A stretch of DNA of 37,390 bases from a virus. Shown one piece after another: positions 8,422 to 14,179 of the stretch. A program made the translations under genes and the position numbers. The notes beneath the pieces are model-generated. The model worked only from the letters and a program-made list of their open reading frames with translations. It ran no database searches and had not been told where the DNA came from. The stretch is from IMG/VR virus record IMGVR_UViG_3300027759_000208, positions 1 through 37,390 of that record. One strand, written 5' to 3'. The first letter of the stretch is position 1, and each line of letters opens with the position of its first letter.

Positions 8422-8828
8422 TACAAACCCCAATGCCCTAGACCGCCATCGGACAACAAATATTTGGCAACCTTTAGGTTGCAGTCAAGAACCATCAACA
8501 ACTCTATGGTGCCGCCACAAACATTTTTGGTAACAGTTTTCCATGTTGAATTAATTTGCAACAAACCACTATCCCATGTTCCATTTGTATTTAAACCCCA
8601 CACCATATTACCATTACTATCCCATAAAGCGTTTATAGCCTTTATACGGCACCTAGATTCACGCCAAGCAATATAAGAAAACGTTTCAACAGGAACCAAA
8701 CCATACTCTTTAAACAAAGGTTCAAATTTGGGGCAACGCATTACCTCATCTTCTGGTACACGTGCGTGTACCAAACTACTAGGTAACATAAAAAACACAG
8801 CAATGACAGCAAGAAGCCGTTTAAACAT
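8421..8828 (-). CDS. Secreted lytic transglycosylase / lysozyme-like endolysin
   Basis: The 135-residue enzyme has a signal peptide: KR, a hydrophobic segment of about 13 residues, then VHA as a likely cleavage site near residue 22. A compact lysozyme-fold domain follows. AWRESRC contains the probable catalytic Glu57, and DSGLLQINS matches the active-site wall motif of soluble lytic transglycosylases. Cysteines at 32, 60 and further on may form disulfides, as expected outside the cell. It would cleave peptidoglycan glycan strands. ATG 8828 is preferred to ATG 8837 because AGGATGG sits at the right spacing. Its partners are the M15 peptidase and holin upstream, and its stop overlaps the terL start. 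Confidence 0.87.
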   Translation of the reverse strand: MFKRLLAVIAVFFMLPSSLVHARVPEDEVMRCPKFEPLFKEYGLVPVETFSYIAWRESRCRIKAINALWDSNGNMVWGLNTNGTWDSGLLQINSTWKTVTKNVCGGTIELLMVLDCNLKVAKYLLSDGGLGHWGL

Positions 8829-8846
8829 AGATACCATCCTAACGGA

Positions 8847-9386
8847 TTATAGTTTGATGTTTTTTGTTTCGTAATCTAGCACTGCTTGCGGTAGTTTGTC
8901 TCCGCAAACATAACGAATATGCCAAGGTTCAGATTGGACTTCCCAACTGAAACCATACTTATCACAATTCTGTAACATCCAGTCTAGCCTACCGTTGTTT
9001 GCCCCCGAAACGTCAACAGCCAGCCCCCAACCATGATTACTGGTACCAGCAGCAGCCATAGGTGCCATACCTTTTTTTAACCAATACTTTTTACCTAAAT
9101 AATGTCTAGTTGTTTCGGAACCGTTAGGTTCTCCAACGTAACGTGACATGAAGCCAGCCAACTGTTGTTCAAAAGAACGGTACGCATCAGCGTTAGAACT
9201 TGGTTTAAACGGTTTTACACCTGCAGCAGACATTGCTGCATCGTGCATGGCTTCCCATGCACGTGCGGCAAGATGATGTAACTTTCCACCACCAGAAATA
9301 TTACGCAAAACAGCGACTGTAAGGCGACCGTTTTGCGCTTTTTTTAAATCCTTAGGTAAAACCAGTTCTTTAACTGGTAATTTCAT
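8847..9386 (-). CDS. M15-family D-Ala-D-Ala / L-Ala-D-Glu peptidase (endolysin)
   Basis: This 179-residue zinc peptidase is expected to cut peptidoglycan stem peptides at lysis. The VanY/M15 signature is complete: SNHGWGLAVD supplies H118 and D125, and EPWHIRY supplies E153 and H156. That gives the two His and one Asp zinc ligands plus the catalytic acid. The N-terminal 60 residues (basic, with HHLAARAWEAM) resemble the substrate-positioning part of phage peptidases. No signal peptide is evident, so it probably needs the holin gene just upstream for release. ATG 9386 is preferred; TTG 9404 is an in-frame alternative. The start overlaps the holin end. Confidence 0.92.
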   Translation of the reverse strand: MKLPVKELVLPKDLKKAQNGRLTVAVLRNISGGGKLHHLAARAWEAMHDAAMSAAGVKPFKPSSNADAYRSFEQQLAGFMSRYVGEPNGSETTRHYLGKKYWLKKGMAPMAAAGTSNHGWGLAVDVSGANNGRLDWMLQNCDKYGFSWEVQSEPWHIRYVCGDKLPQAVLDYETKNIKL

Positions 9387-9576
9387 CGTTTTTTGGTAAC
9401 CCAAAGCCTGTATCAGACTTATCTAAATAGCGTGTAGTAACAGCAATAAACGCTGCAAATACTGCTATCGCATAAGTTTTCGGGTCAGCATTATTAACAG
9501 CAAGTAGAGGACTACAAGCCACAAGGAGACTCCGTACATAAGATTTTACCATTGCCTTTACTTGATTGTTTTTCAT
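9370..9576 (-). CDS. Holin-like membrane protein
   Basis: The 68-residue product begins MKNNQVK, with a basic N-terminus. It then has two hydrophobic segments, about residues 14-27 and 34-48, separated by a short polar turn (NNADPK), and a charged C-terminus with KSDTGFG. Two short helices, tiny size and a position immediately before the peptidase support a holin that opens the membrane to the endolysin. ATG 9576 is preferred because GGAAAG lies at ribosome-site distance; a longer reading from 9642 lacks such support. The gene overlaps the downstream peptidase start by 17 bases. Confidence 0.72.
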   Translation of the reverse strand: MKNNQVKAMVKSYVRSLLVACSPLLAVNNADPKTYAIAVFAAFIAVTTRYLDKSDTGFGLPKNDEITS

Positions 9577-9725
9577 ATTTCTCTTTCCTTCCGTTTTCGG
9601 AACGCTAGTGTTATTAGTGTATCTATAATATCGTATAATCATATTTTAAGTACGCAACAAACGCTACTGTTCGTCCTATTTAGGGGTATAATACCGCAAC
9701 TTAGGCAACATTTATACCGCAACTT
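9577..9725 (-). promoter_or_regulatory. Lysis-cassette upstream region with direct repeats and candidate promoter
   Basis: No gene was found here. AAGTTGCGGTAT occurs twice in direct orientation on the minus strand (9690-9701 and 9713-9724). Nearer the holin, TTGCGT is followed after 16 bases by TACGAT, a candidate promoter, and a small CCG-AAAA-CGG stem precedes the ribosome site. Separate transcription of the lysis genes would explain these signals, but the promoter is only a consensus match. Confidence 0.45.
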
Positions 9726-10067
9726 TTAGACTAGTTCTATCCATTGCTTGTTTGGTTCAAACCACGCATACATCTTGTCATCCGTAGGTTTCTGGATTGG
9801 TGGTTGCCAGTCATGGTTGCTGTCCAATACCCAAGAATTATAAGGCTGAGGTTGAATAAAGATATCTAAGTCAGCGTTATATTTAAAACCTTTACCAGCG
9901 TACTGTTTGCGAATCTTGTGGTTGTAACTTGTGCGTTTGCAAACTTGATTACGAAAATTGCCGTACCAAACCTCAGGTGACAAACCTTCAATCAGTTCAG
10001 TCTCATCAATACCCGTAATTACTTCTGTAACAATATTGTTTGAATCTAAAAAAGCGTAGTGTGCCAT
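9726..10067 (-). CDS. Fibre-associated protein (chaperone/assembly type, unproven)
   Basis: The 113-residue product starts MAHYAFLDSNNIVTEVI. This opening is familiar from a family common in marine and freshwater phages, usually lying next to tail-fibre genes. It contains RTSYNHKIRKQYAGKG and then an aromatic, proline-rich C-terminal part (QPYNSWVLD). No enzymatic motif is evident. ATG 10067 overlaps the stop of the glycine-rich fibre gene as TAATG, so the two are translated together; this favours it over an upstream in-frame codon. The usual guess for such pairs is a fibre chaperone or fibre tip component; I have no direct evidence. Confidence 0.72.
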   Translation of the reverse strand: MAHYAFLDSNNIVTEVITGIDETELIEGLSPEVWYGNFRNQVCKRTSYNHKIRKQYAGKGFKYNADLDIFIQPQPYNSWVLDSNHDWQPPIQKPTDDKMYAWFEPNKQWIELV

Positions 10068-10927
10068 TATGCCCAACTCACATTCCCTGTACCAGCAGTG
10101 ATGGTTGTTACTTTGTAAGAGCCGTCTGTTGCTGTTGAGCCTGTTAAACCTGCGCCGATAGTAATAGTTCCTGCTGCGGTAAGGTAACGCAAAATGACTA
10201 TGCCACTTCCGCCAGCAACATACTGTCCGTTTGCTTGGCTTCCACCACCACCACCACCAGTATTAACTGTTCCAGCAGTTCCATAACCACTACCACTTCC
10301 AGCACCACCACCACCATTACCGCCTGCACCGCCAGCAAGATTACTGGAACCTCCACCACCGCCACCGCCATAAAAAACAGATGAACCAGTTATGTTATTT
10401 GATACACCTACTCCACCTACACCACCAGCAGGTGCAGTTGCGTTTGAGCCAACAGCACCAGCACCACCGCCACCGCCACCATTATGCGTGTTTGTTGGCT
10501 CATAATAGTTAGAAGTACCACCAGCGTAACCTTGAGTAGCAGAACCCTGTGCAGCGTCACCACCGTTACCACGACTTCTAATTCCGTAACCACCACCAGT
10601 TGAAGTAATAGTGGAAAAAACACTATCAGTACCATTACCTAATGGGTTTACTGATGCAGGACCACCAGCACCAACTGTAACAGTGTAGTTGCTTAATAAA
10701 AGAATATTTGATAATGCTGATTCAGTACTACCATTACCACCAGTGCTGGCATTAGAACTTCTAACTCCACCCGCACCGCCACCGCCGCCAAAAGCGTCAC
10801 CGCCACCGCCGCCACCCGCAACAACAAGAAAACTAACTGTAATTGGATATTGGGCAGAGTCGCCTGTTGGCAAACCCCAAGTACTTAATTCTGTACCAAC
10901 TCGTGTGCGAGAACCAAACCTAGTCAT
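10067..10927 (-). CDS. Glycine-rich tail fibre / adhesin-like protein
   Basis: The 286-residue product is dominated by runs of glycine with Ala, Ser, Asn and Thr. It begins with a short basic/polar lead and the beta strand ITVSFLVVAGG, followed by many GGGGG blocks. Such polyglycine domains occur in phage receptor-binding tips, for example the gp38-type adhesins of T-even phages, where they form a polyglycine-II sandwich whose loops contact receptors. The C-terminus returns to ordinary beta-rich sequence (TITAGTGNVSWA). The DNA is correspondingly full of CCACCACC tracts that may allow length variation. Receptor binding is inference from composition and from the assembly-type partner gene downstream. 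Confidence 0.75.
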   Translation of the reverse strand: MTRFGSRTRVGTELSTWGLPTGDSAQYPITVSFLVVAGGGGGGDAFGGGGGAGGVRSSNASTGGNGSTESALSNILLLSNYTVTVGAGGPASVNPLGNGTDSVFSTITSTGGGYGIRSRGNGGDAAQGSATQGYAGGTSNYYEPTNTHNGGGGGGAGAVGSNATAPAGGVGGVGVSNNITGSSVFYGGGGGGGSSNLAGGAGGNGGGGAGSGSGYGTAGTVNTGGGGGGSQANGQYVAGGSGIVILRYLTAAGTITIGAGLTGSTATDGSYKVTTITAGTGNVSWA

Positions 10928-10930
10928 TGG

Positions 10931-11305
10931 TTATACTGTAATTCGGTTTACGTATCCAAATATAGAAACTTTAGACGCTGTACCAGCGAAGGCTCGCACA
11001 ACTTTTGCCGTAGCATTACCCTGAATCACTAGACCAGCACAAACCAAAACAAGTCCCGACTGAGTAGCAAGAGATGATTTAATAACATCCTTAGGTGAAG
11101 TTACCCCACCAAACTCAATAGACAAGTTTACTGCGGAAGAATGGTCGTTGTATGCGTACAACCACAACTCATCAATAGTTGTTGCAGTAGATGACGCTGT
11201 GTGAATTGCTGTGCCTGCCGTAGCAGTAGCAACAACAAGAATACCCAGACCATCGCCTGTGGTGCCTGCTGGTTGTAACGCTAATTTTGTGAAAGTTGTT
11301 GCCAT
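10931..11305 (-). CDS. Putative virion structural protein, beta-rich
   Basis: The family is not recognised. This 124-residue product is rich in Ala, Thr, Val and Gly with alternating hydrophobic residues, consistent with a beta-sandwich. It lacks catalytic signatures and cysteine pairs. It sits directly upstream of the glycine-rich fibre gene with a three-base gap, so it may be a fibre base, neck or decoration component. AGGAGG at 11314-11319 is a strong ribosome site for the ATG at 11305. A TAGGGAACGG motif overlapping the upstream stop, followed by a TA-rich stretch, could start a transcript here. Confidence 0.7.
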   Translation of the reverse strand: MATTFTKLALQPAGTTGDGLGILVVATATAGTAIHTASSTATTIDELWLYAYNDHSSAVNLSIEFGGVTSPKDVIKSSLATQSGLVLVCAGLVIQGNATAKVVRAFAGTASKVSIFGYVNRITV

Positions 11306-11339
11306 GTGGATAGCCTCCTAATAATAGTAAAACCGTTCC

Positions 11340-11645
11340 CTAAGAGAACAGAACTTCTTCCTCAACATCATAGTCACCAAATATCTGCAACTCAAGCCAA
11401 TCCATAATATCGCCCTCATTGAAACCAACAAAAAACGACTCATCATTAAAATAACTATTAAATAAATCCCCTAAGGTGTCACCAGTAGCACCTTGGTCTT
11501 TTAGGTATTGGTAAGCCAACGTACCACGATTCTCTAAACCACGTTCAGACCAAAAAGCATACAACAAGTCGCCAAGCGTCTTGCCAGCATCAGGATATAA
11601 TGCAGATAACTGAACAAACATTGCGTCATTAGTTGTAGTAGTCAT
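11340..11645 (-). CDS. Conserved-type small acidic phage protein
   Basis: Function is unknown. The 101-residue product is acidic and aromatic-rich, with two similar segments: KTLGDLLYAFWSERG near residue 22 and DTLGDLFNSYFND near residue 55. The repeated TLGDL(L/F) suggests an internal duplication. Only fibre and terminase genes are neighbours. Its ATG overlaps the stop of the 44-residue gene upstream as TAATG, and the stop (TAG) runs into the repeated GGAAC motif. A structural or assembly role is possible but unproven. Confidence 0.7.
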   Translation of the reverse strand: MTTTTNDAMFVQLSALYPDAGKTLGDLLYAFWSERGLENRGTLAYQYLKDQGATGDTLGDLFNSYFNDESFFVGFNEGDIMDWLELQIFGDYDVEEEVLFS

Positions 11646-11779
11646 TATGTTTTAGATTTACTTTTTTTGGGTTTAAAAGGTTTTGTAGGTGCTTTTAACA
11701 TTTCTTGACCTTGATAATTAGGAATACCATGACTATTAAAATTATTATTAAGTTTAGGGGGTTTAGGTAACTTAGGCAT
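11645..11779 (-). CDS. 44-residue Lys/Pro/Asn-rich protein
   Basis: This very small gene is tied to both neighbours by TAATG overlaps, which is the main evidence that it is real. The product begins MPKLPKPPKLN, has an Asn-rich middle and ends in a Lys/Ser cluster (KKSKSKT). It is basic and probably disordered. No family is recognised. Its place between terS and a structural gene suggests DNA or assembly contact, but nothing more can be said. Confidence 0.65.
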   Translation of the reverse strand: MPKLPKPPKLNNNFNSHGIPNYQGQEMLKAPTKPFKPKKSKSKT

Positions 11780-12204
11780 TATGCTGTCTTTGCCGTATTC
11801 AAACGAAACTGTTGCTCAGCCACCGCATTAGAAGCAATCAACGCAGCCAAATCCGTGTCCGACAAATCGGACACCTTACCAGAATGTTCAACACTAAGAG
11901 TAACAGGTGCCAACCGACCAGTAGCCTGCAAATACAGTTTAGCACTATTGTTATCGCCATCCATAGCACGGTCAAACAAATTGTCCAACAACTTCTGTGT
12001 CCGTTCAGGAGAGCCTTGCTGTTCGTTTACTCGGCGTTCCCATTCTGCTTTAAATATTGGTTTAAGTTTCCACCGTCTCAAGGTGGCTACGTCCACGTTT
12101 TCTTGTTTGGCGTATGCGTCTTGTGTGGCTGGTATGCGTGCCACCGATGGCGTGCATATCCAATCTAGGAAGGCTTGTTGACGGGCATCCAATAATGTTG
12201 TCAC
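11779..12204 (-). CDS. terS: Terminase small subunit-like HTH protein
   Basis: The 141-residue product resembles the phBC6A51-type homeodomain terminase small subunits that recognise packaging sites. The N-terminal part (DARQQAFLDWICTPS, then VDVATLRRWKLKPIFKAEWERR) is a helix-turn-helix preceded by a helix. The C-terminal part is helical with an LSDTDLAALIAS motif. It is the first gene of the late operon, starting with GTG at 12204 next to the divergent control region, and 3.4 kb from terL. I prefer small terminase over a transcription regulator because of the motif order and because it heads the structural operon. A DNA-binding regulator remains the alternative. Confidence 0.75.
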   Translation of the reverse strand: MTTLLDARQQAFLDWICTPSVARIPATQDAYAKQENVDVATLRRWKLKPIFKAEWERRVNEQQGSPERTQKLLDNLFDRAMDGDNNSAKLYLQATGRLAPVTLSVEHSGKVSDLSDTDLAALIASNAVAEQQFRLNTAKTA

Positions 12205-12486
12205 TACTTAAGATGTAACTGTTCCTTAGATGAACATTAGGTTAACATTGTGTTTCGGGAATGTTAACAACATGGTTTACTGGCAGTTAACCCCATGTGC
12301 TGTCTACGCTGTAGCACAATAATGAGAATGATTCCCATTAGGGAACAGACCCTCAATTAGTAGGGGGGACTGAGGGGGGTAATGAATACCTATACTTGTG
12401 TTTCTGGTGATAGCCGCTTTAGCGGCGTATCTAGTGAAATGGTTTAAGGATAGTACTATTTACAGCAAAGACAGGATTAAACAAAT
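12205..12486. promoter_or_regulatory. Divergent control region between late and early arms
   Basis: There is no gene between the GTG of terS and the first plus-strand ATG. It contains a 9-bp dyad, GTTAACATT/AATGTTAAC (12241-12268), TAAGGAACAG on the minus strand at 12219-12228, paired G6 runs (12362-12380), and a GCCGC-TTTA-GCGGC stem at 12413-12426. TACTAT (12454-12459) lies ahead of a TACAGCAAAGACA leader that recurs at 13426. It should hold promoters for both arms; the dyad is a natural operator candidate. Confidence 0.6.
12241..12268. promoter_or_regulatory. 9-bp inverted repeat, candidate operator
   Basis: GTTAACATT and AATGTTAAC form a perfect inverted repeat with a 10-base spacer, centred about 50 bases upstream of terS. 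As DNA it could bind a dimeric regulator; as RNA it would form a stem in a terS leader. No regulator gene is assigned to it. Confidence 0.5.
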
Positions 12487-12717
12487 ATGAGATACGGTTA
12501 CACTCCAGATGGCAAAATGCGTTATGAGGCTGCAAAGAAAATGACTGGTCTACAGCCACCAATGCCACCAAATCCAGACCCAAAACCTACAAAGCCTAAG
12601 AGTAATAACTTTGGAAAGAAAAAAGGTACACCTGCCCCACCTTATCGTCGTCCTAAAAAGGGTGCGATGACAGAAAAAGATATGGCTGCAAAATTAAGAA
12701 AAATGAGCGACTACTAA
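12487..12717 (+). CDS. Small basic proline-rich protein
   Basis: Function is unknown. The 76-residue product is strongly basic (runs such as KPTKPKS and GKKKG) and proline-rich in its middle, with a C-terminal amphipathic stretch (MTEKDMAAKLRKMSD). It is probably disordered. It is the first gene of the plus-strand arm and follows a candidate promoter with a leader (TACAGCAAAGACAGGA) that supplies AGGA as a ribosome site. A nucleic-acid-binding or host-takeover role would fit an early first gene, but this is inference only. Confidence 0.7.
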   Translation: MRYGYTPDGKMRYEAAKKMTGLQPPMPPNPDPKPTKPKSNNFGKKKGTPAPPYRRPKKGAMTEKDMAAKLRKMSDY

Positions 12718-12743
12718 CATTTCAAAAACATCTAAACACTACA

Positions 12744-13124
12744 ATGCCAGAAACAATTAATGGTTGCCCATCGGCAACACAAGATATTACAATTAACATA
12801 GCCAATAGGCAAACCGCTATAGATAAAGCAAAATATGGTCCAATGCTACCAAATTTGCCATCCACCAAATTTTGGAAAGAAAAATCTGAAATTTTTCATG
12901 TCACTATAGAAGAAGCAAAAAAGGCTAGATGTGGTAACTGTGCAGCGTTTATACAAACACCAGAAATAATGTCATGTATTACCAAAGGACTTGGTGATGA
13001 AAAAGGTTCATATTCTGCTATTGTTATAGATACAGCAAATCTAGGATTTTGTGAAATATTTGATTTTAAATGCGCTGGAGATAGAACCTGTGACGCATGG
13101 GTTACAGGAGGACCAATCAAATAA
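12744..13124 (+). CDS. Cysteine-rich phage protein, possible metal or Fe-S cluster binder
   Basis: The 126-residue product has an ordered set of cysteines in its C-terminal half: CGNC near residue 72, then MSC, GFC, KC and TCDAW. The CxxCxxF start and the final C-x-A-W resemble the spacing of high-potential iron-sulfur proteins, although the fold cannot be proven. I recognise similar proteins in marine phages beside DUF6321-like genes, as here. The stop overlaps the next start as TAATG. The N-terminal half is polar with a KAKYGPMLPNLPSTKFW stretch. A redox, structural-metal or regulatory function are all open. Confidence 0.75.
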   Translation: MPETINGCPSATQDITINIANRQTAIDKAKYGPMLPNLPSTKFWKEKSEIFHVTIEEAKKARCGNCAAFIQTPEIMSCITKGLGDEKGSYSAIVIDTANLGFCEIFDFKCAGDRTCDAWVTGGPIK

Positions 13125-13387
13125 TGGCAAAGACAGCAGCGTGGCAACGCAAAGAAGGACAAAACCCTAAAGGCGGATTAAACGCAATAGGACGAGCAGC
13201 CTACAAGGCGCAAACAGGCGGCACCTTAAAGCCGCCCGTCTCTGCAAAACAAGCAGCAAAATCACCAGCCAGTGCAGCCAGACGCAAATCTTTTTGTGCA
13301 CGAATGGGCGGTTCTAAAGGACCTATGAAAGACAGCAAGGGACGACCAACACGTAAAGCATTGGCTTTACGTAAATGGGACTGCTAA
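13124..13387 (+). CDS. DUF6321-like phage protein
   Basis: This 87-residue basic protein matches, by memory, the DUF6321 family widespread in aquatic phages. Recognisable blocks are WQRKEGQNPKGGLN, GGTLKPPVS, RRKSFCARM and the C-terminal ALRKWDC. The function of the family is unknown; its conserved basic and Cys residues suggest nucleic-acid or virion contact. ATG 13124 overlaps the stop of the cysteine-rich gene as TAATG. It is preferred over an upstream in-frame ATG (13097), which would add nine residues lying inside the previous gene. The final Cys occurs immediately before the stop. Confidence 0.85.
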   Translation: MAKTAAWQRKEGQNPKGGLNAIGRAAYKAQTGGTLKPPVSAKQAAKSPASAARRKSFCARMGGSKGPMKDSKGRPTRKALALRKWDC

Positions 13388-13400
13388 CAAAAAATAATAC

Positions 13401-13426
13401 ATAATATTATTTTTATATAATATTAT
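13401..13426. promoter_or_regulatory. AT-rich inverted repeat and candidate promoter
   Basis: ATAATATTA and TAATATTAT pair over nine bases of pure A/T. TATTAT (13421-13426) runs directly into TACAGCAAAGACA, as TACTAT does at 12454-12473, so the two sites look like related promoter start regions. It may also act as a DNA-unwinding element. Confidence 0.4.
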
Positions 13427-13664
13427 ACAGCAAAGACAAAACACGGTTTAGAGGTATCCCTCTCGCCTTGTACCCATTCATATAGAAAAAAGTTGGCGGC
13501 GTACCCCCCCCATGCCCCCCTCCCGCACGTGTGTGCGCATGCGTCGCACATTATGTGTGTGCGTTCGCCCATGTGTCACAAGACTTTTGCGACATTATAC
13601 CCCAAAAACTTTTTACGTGCGTGTGTGCGTGCATACAAGGTTTGTGTCATGTCGTGTCATCCAC

Positions 13665-13688
13665 GTGTGTGTGCGTGTGTGACGAAAG
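13665..13688 (+). promoter_or_regulatory. GTGTGTGT-GTGTGAC element, copy 1
   Basis: The copy reads GTGTGTGT-GCGT-GTGTGAC-G-AAAG. It is one base shorter than the other four before AAAG, so it may be degenerate. A hairpin follows at 13702-13721 and copy 2 begins 65 bases downstream; no gene lies between them. Confidence 0.6.
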
Positions 13689-13701
13689 GTTTAAGTAATT
13701 G

Positions 13702-13721
13702 TTCAGTGATTAGTTACTGAG
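13702..13721 (+). other. Hairpin after element copy 1
   Basis: TTCAGTGA pairs with TTACTGAG around a TTAG tetraloop, using two G-U pairs. It occupies the same place, relative to its repeat element, as the hexaloop hairpins further right but has a different loop and no gene behind it. Confidence 0.5.
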
Positions 13722-13752
13722 CAGTGTTGATGATGTCAAGCGTACATACATC

Positions 13753-13777
13753 GTGTGTGTGCATGTGTGACAGAAAG
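13753..13777 (+). promoter_or_regulatory. GTGTGTGT-GTGTGAC element, copy 2
   Basis: The copy reads GTGTGTGT-GCAT-GTGTGAC-AG-AAAG. It lies 57 bases before the start of the 57-residue gene, with a hexaloop hairpin between. The two fixed blocks start 12 bases apart, as in all copies. Confidence 0.7.
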
Positions 13778-13787
13778 TCATCAATAA

Positions 13788-13811
13788 GCAGTTAGCAATT
13801 CCGCTGACTGC
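13788..13811 (+). ncRNA. Leader hairpin with AATTCC loop, copy 1
   Basis: GCAGTTAGC pairs with GCTGACTGC (one G-U) around AATTCC. It ends 23 bases before the ATG at 13835, leaving the GGAGGTG ribosome site free. Stem sequence differs from the other copies while loop and closing GC pairs are kept. Confidence 0.75.
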
Positions 13812-13834
13812 ATTGACGTTATGGAGGTGCGTGT

Positions 13835-14008
13835 ATGGGTGGCAAGATTATTTCTAGTGGTGCTTTGCATCACTCGCAATGGCAAGTAGGGCTAGTTGCC
13901 GATAGGGACGATAGCCTTGAGAGTGCGATTGCTCGTGGTACGGTAGAGCAGTGGGAAGTGTTGAACGACATGGCGTATGATGCGTACATGGAGTTAATGA
14001 ACGCCTAG
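13835..14008 (+). CDS. 57-residue hypothetical protein
   Basis: The product begins MGGKIISSGALHHSQW and ends in an acidic, aromatic helix (EQWEVLNDMAYDAYMELMNA). It is too short for a recognised family. Support for the gene comes from the strong GGAGGTG site six bases from the ATG, and from the repeat element and leader hairpin ahead of it that are shared with other genes of this arm. The tRNA-like element at 14015 begins just after its stop. Early host-directed function is a guess from position. Confidence 0.7.
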   Translation: MGGKIISSGALHHSQWQVGLVADRDDSLESAIARGTVEQWEVLNDMAYDAYMELMNA

Positions 14009-14014
14009 TGCGTG

Positions 14015-14064
14015 TGTTCGGGCTGGTGCCATCCCCTTGAGAAGTTCAATTCTTCTCCGAACAA
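14015..14064 (+). ncRNA. tRNA-like minihelix A (acceptor plus T-arm geometry)
   Basis: TGTTCGG (14015-14021) pairs perfectly with CCGAACA (14057-14063), a 7-bp acceptor-like stem. AGAAG pairs with CTTCT around TTCAATT, a 7-base loop that fits the T-loop pattern TTCRANY. Stems of 7 and 5 bp with no bases between them give the 12-bp coaxial stack of a tRNA. Only 18 bases replace the D and anticodon arms, and no CCA is encoded. It cannot be a working tRNA; processing signal, RNA stabiliser or mimic are possibilities. Confidence 0.55.
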
Positions 14065-14090
14065 CAATGTTTCGCTAATACATATACCTC

Positions 14091-14115
14091 GTGTGTGTAT
14101 GAGTGTGACAGAAAG
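14091..14115 (+). promoter_or_regulatory. GTGTGTGT-GTGTGAC element, copy 3
   Basis: The copy reads GTGTGTGT-ATGA-GTGTGAC-AG-AAAG. It follows tRNA-like minihelix A and precedes a hexaloop hairpin and the 85-residue gene. Confidence 0.7.
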
Positions 14116-14121
14116 TAAGTT

Positions 14122-14145
14122 TGTTGTTGCAATTCGGCAACAACA
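14122..14145 (+). ncRNA. Leader hairpin with AATTCG loop, copy 2
   Basis: TGTTGTTGC pairs perfectly with GCAACAACA (9 bp) around AATTCG. It starts six bases after repeat element 3 and ends 34 bases before the ATG at 14180. Confidence 0.78.
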
Positions 14146-14179
14146 TCAACCGCCTTCGGGCAGAAAATGGTAGGGAATC

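Larger units (their letters stand above)
13388..13834. other. Gene-free region, candidate origin or control centre
   Basis: About 450 bases hold no credible gene. In order there are: an AT-rich inverted repeat ATAATATTA/TAATATTAT (13401-13426); a second TACAGCAAAGACA leader (13426-13438); C8 and C6 runs (13503-13523); dense TGTG/GCAC sequence with ACGTG motifs; and two GTGTGTGT-GTGTGAC elements, each followed by a hairpin. AT-rich DNA beside repeats at the start of the replication arm could mark an origin; multiple promoters are the alternative. Confidence 0.5.

Noticed and set aside
9370-9642. Longer 90-residue version of the holin
   Set aside because: The upstream start lacks a ribosome site, while ATG 9576 has GGAAAG and gives a normal holin N-terminus.
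12241-12268. Attachment site of a temperate phage
   Set aside because: It is a short inverted repeat only, and no integrase, excisionase or repressor gene was seen.
13493-13720. A 75-codon plus-strand frame in the GT-rich gap
   Set aside because: It has a Cys/His/Val-rich composition produced by the GTGTGC repeats, no ribosome site, and it contains a repeat element. It is treated as non-coding.
14015-14064. Functional tRNA gene
   Set aside because: Acceptor and T-arm geometry is present but there is no room for D and anticodon arms and no CCA, so it cannot decode.
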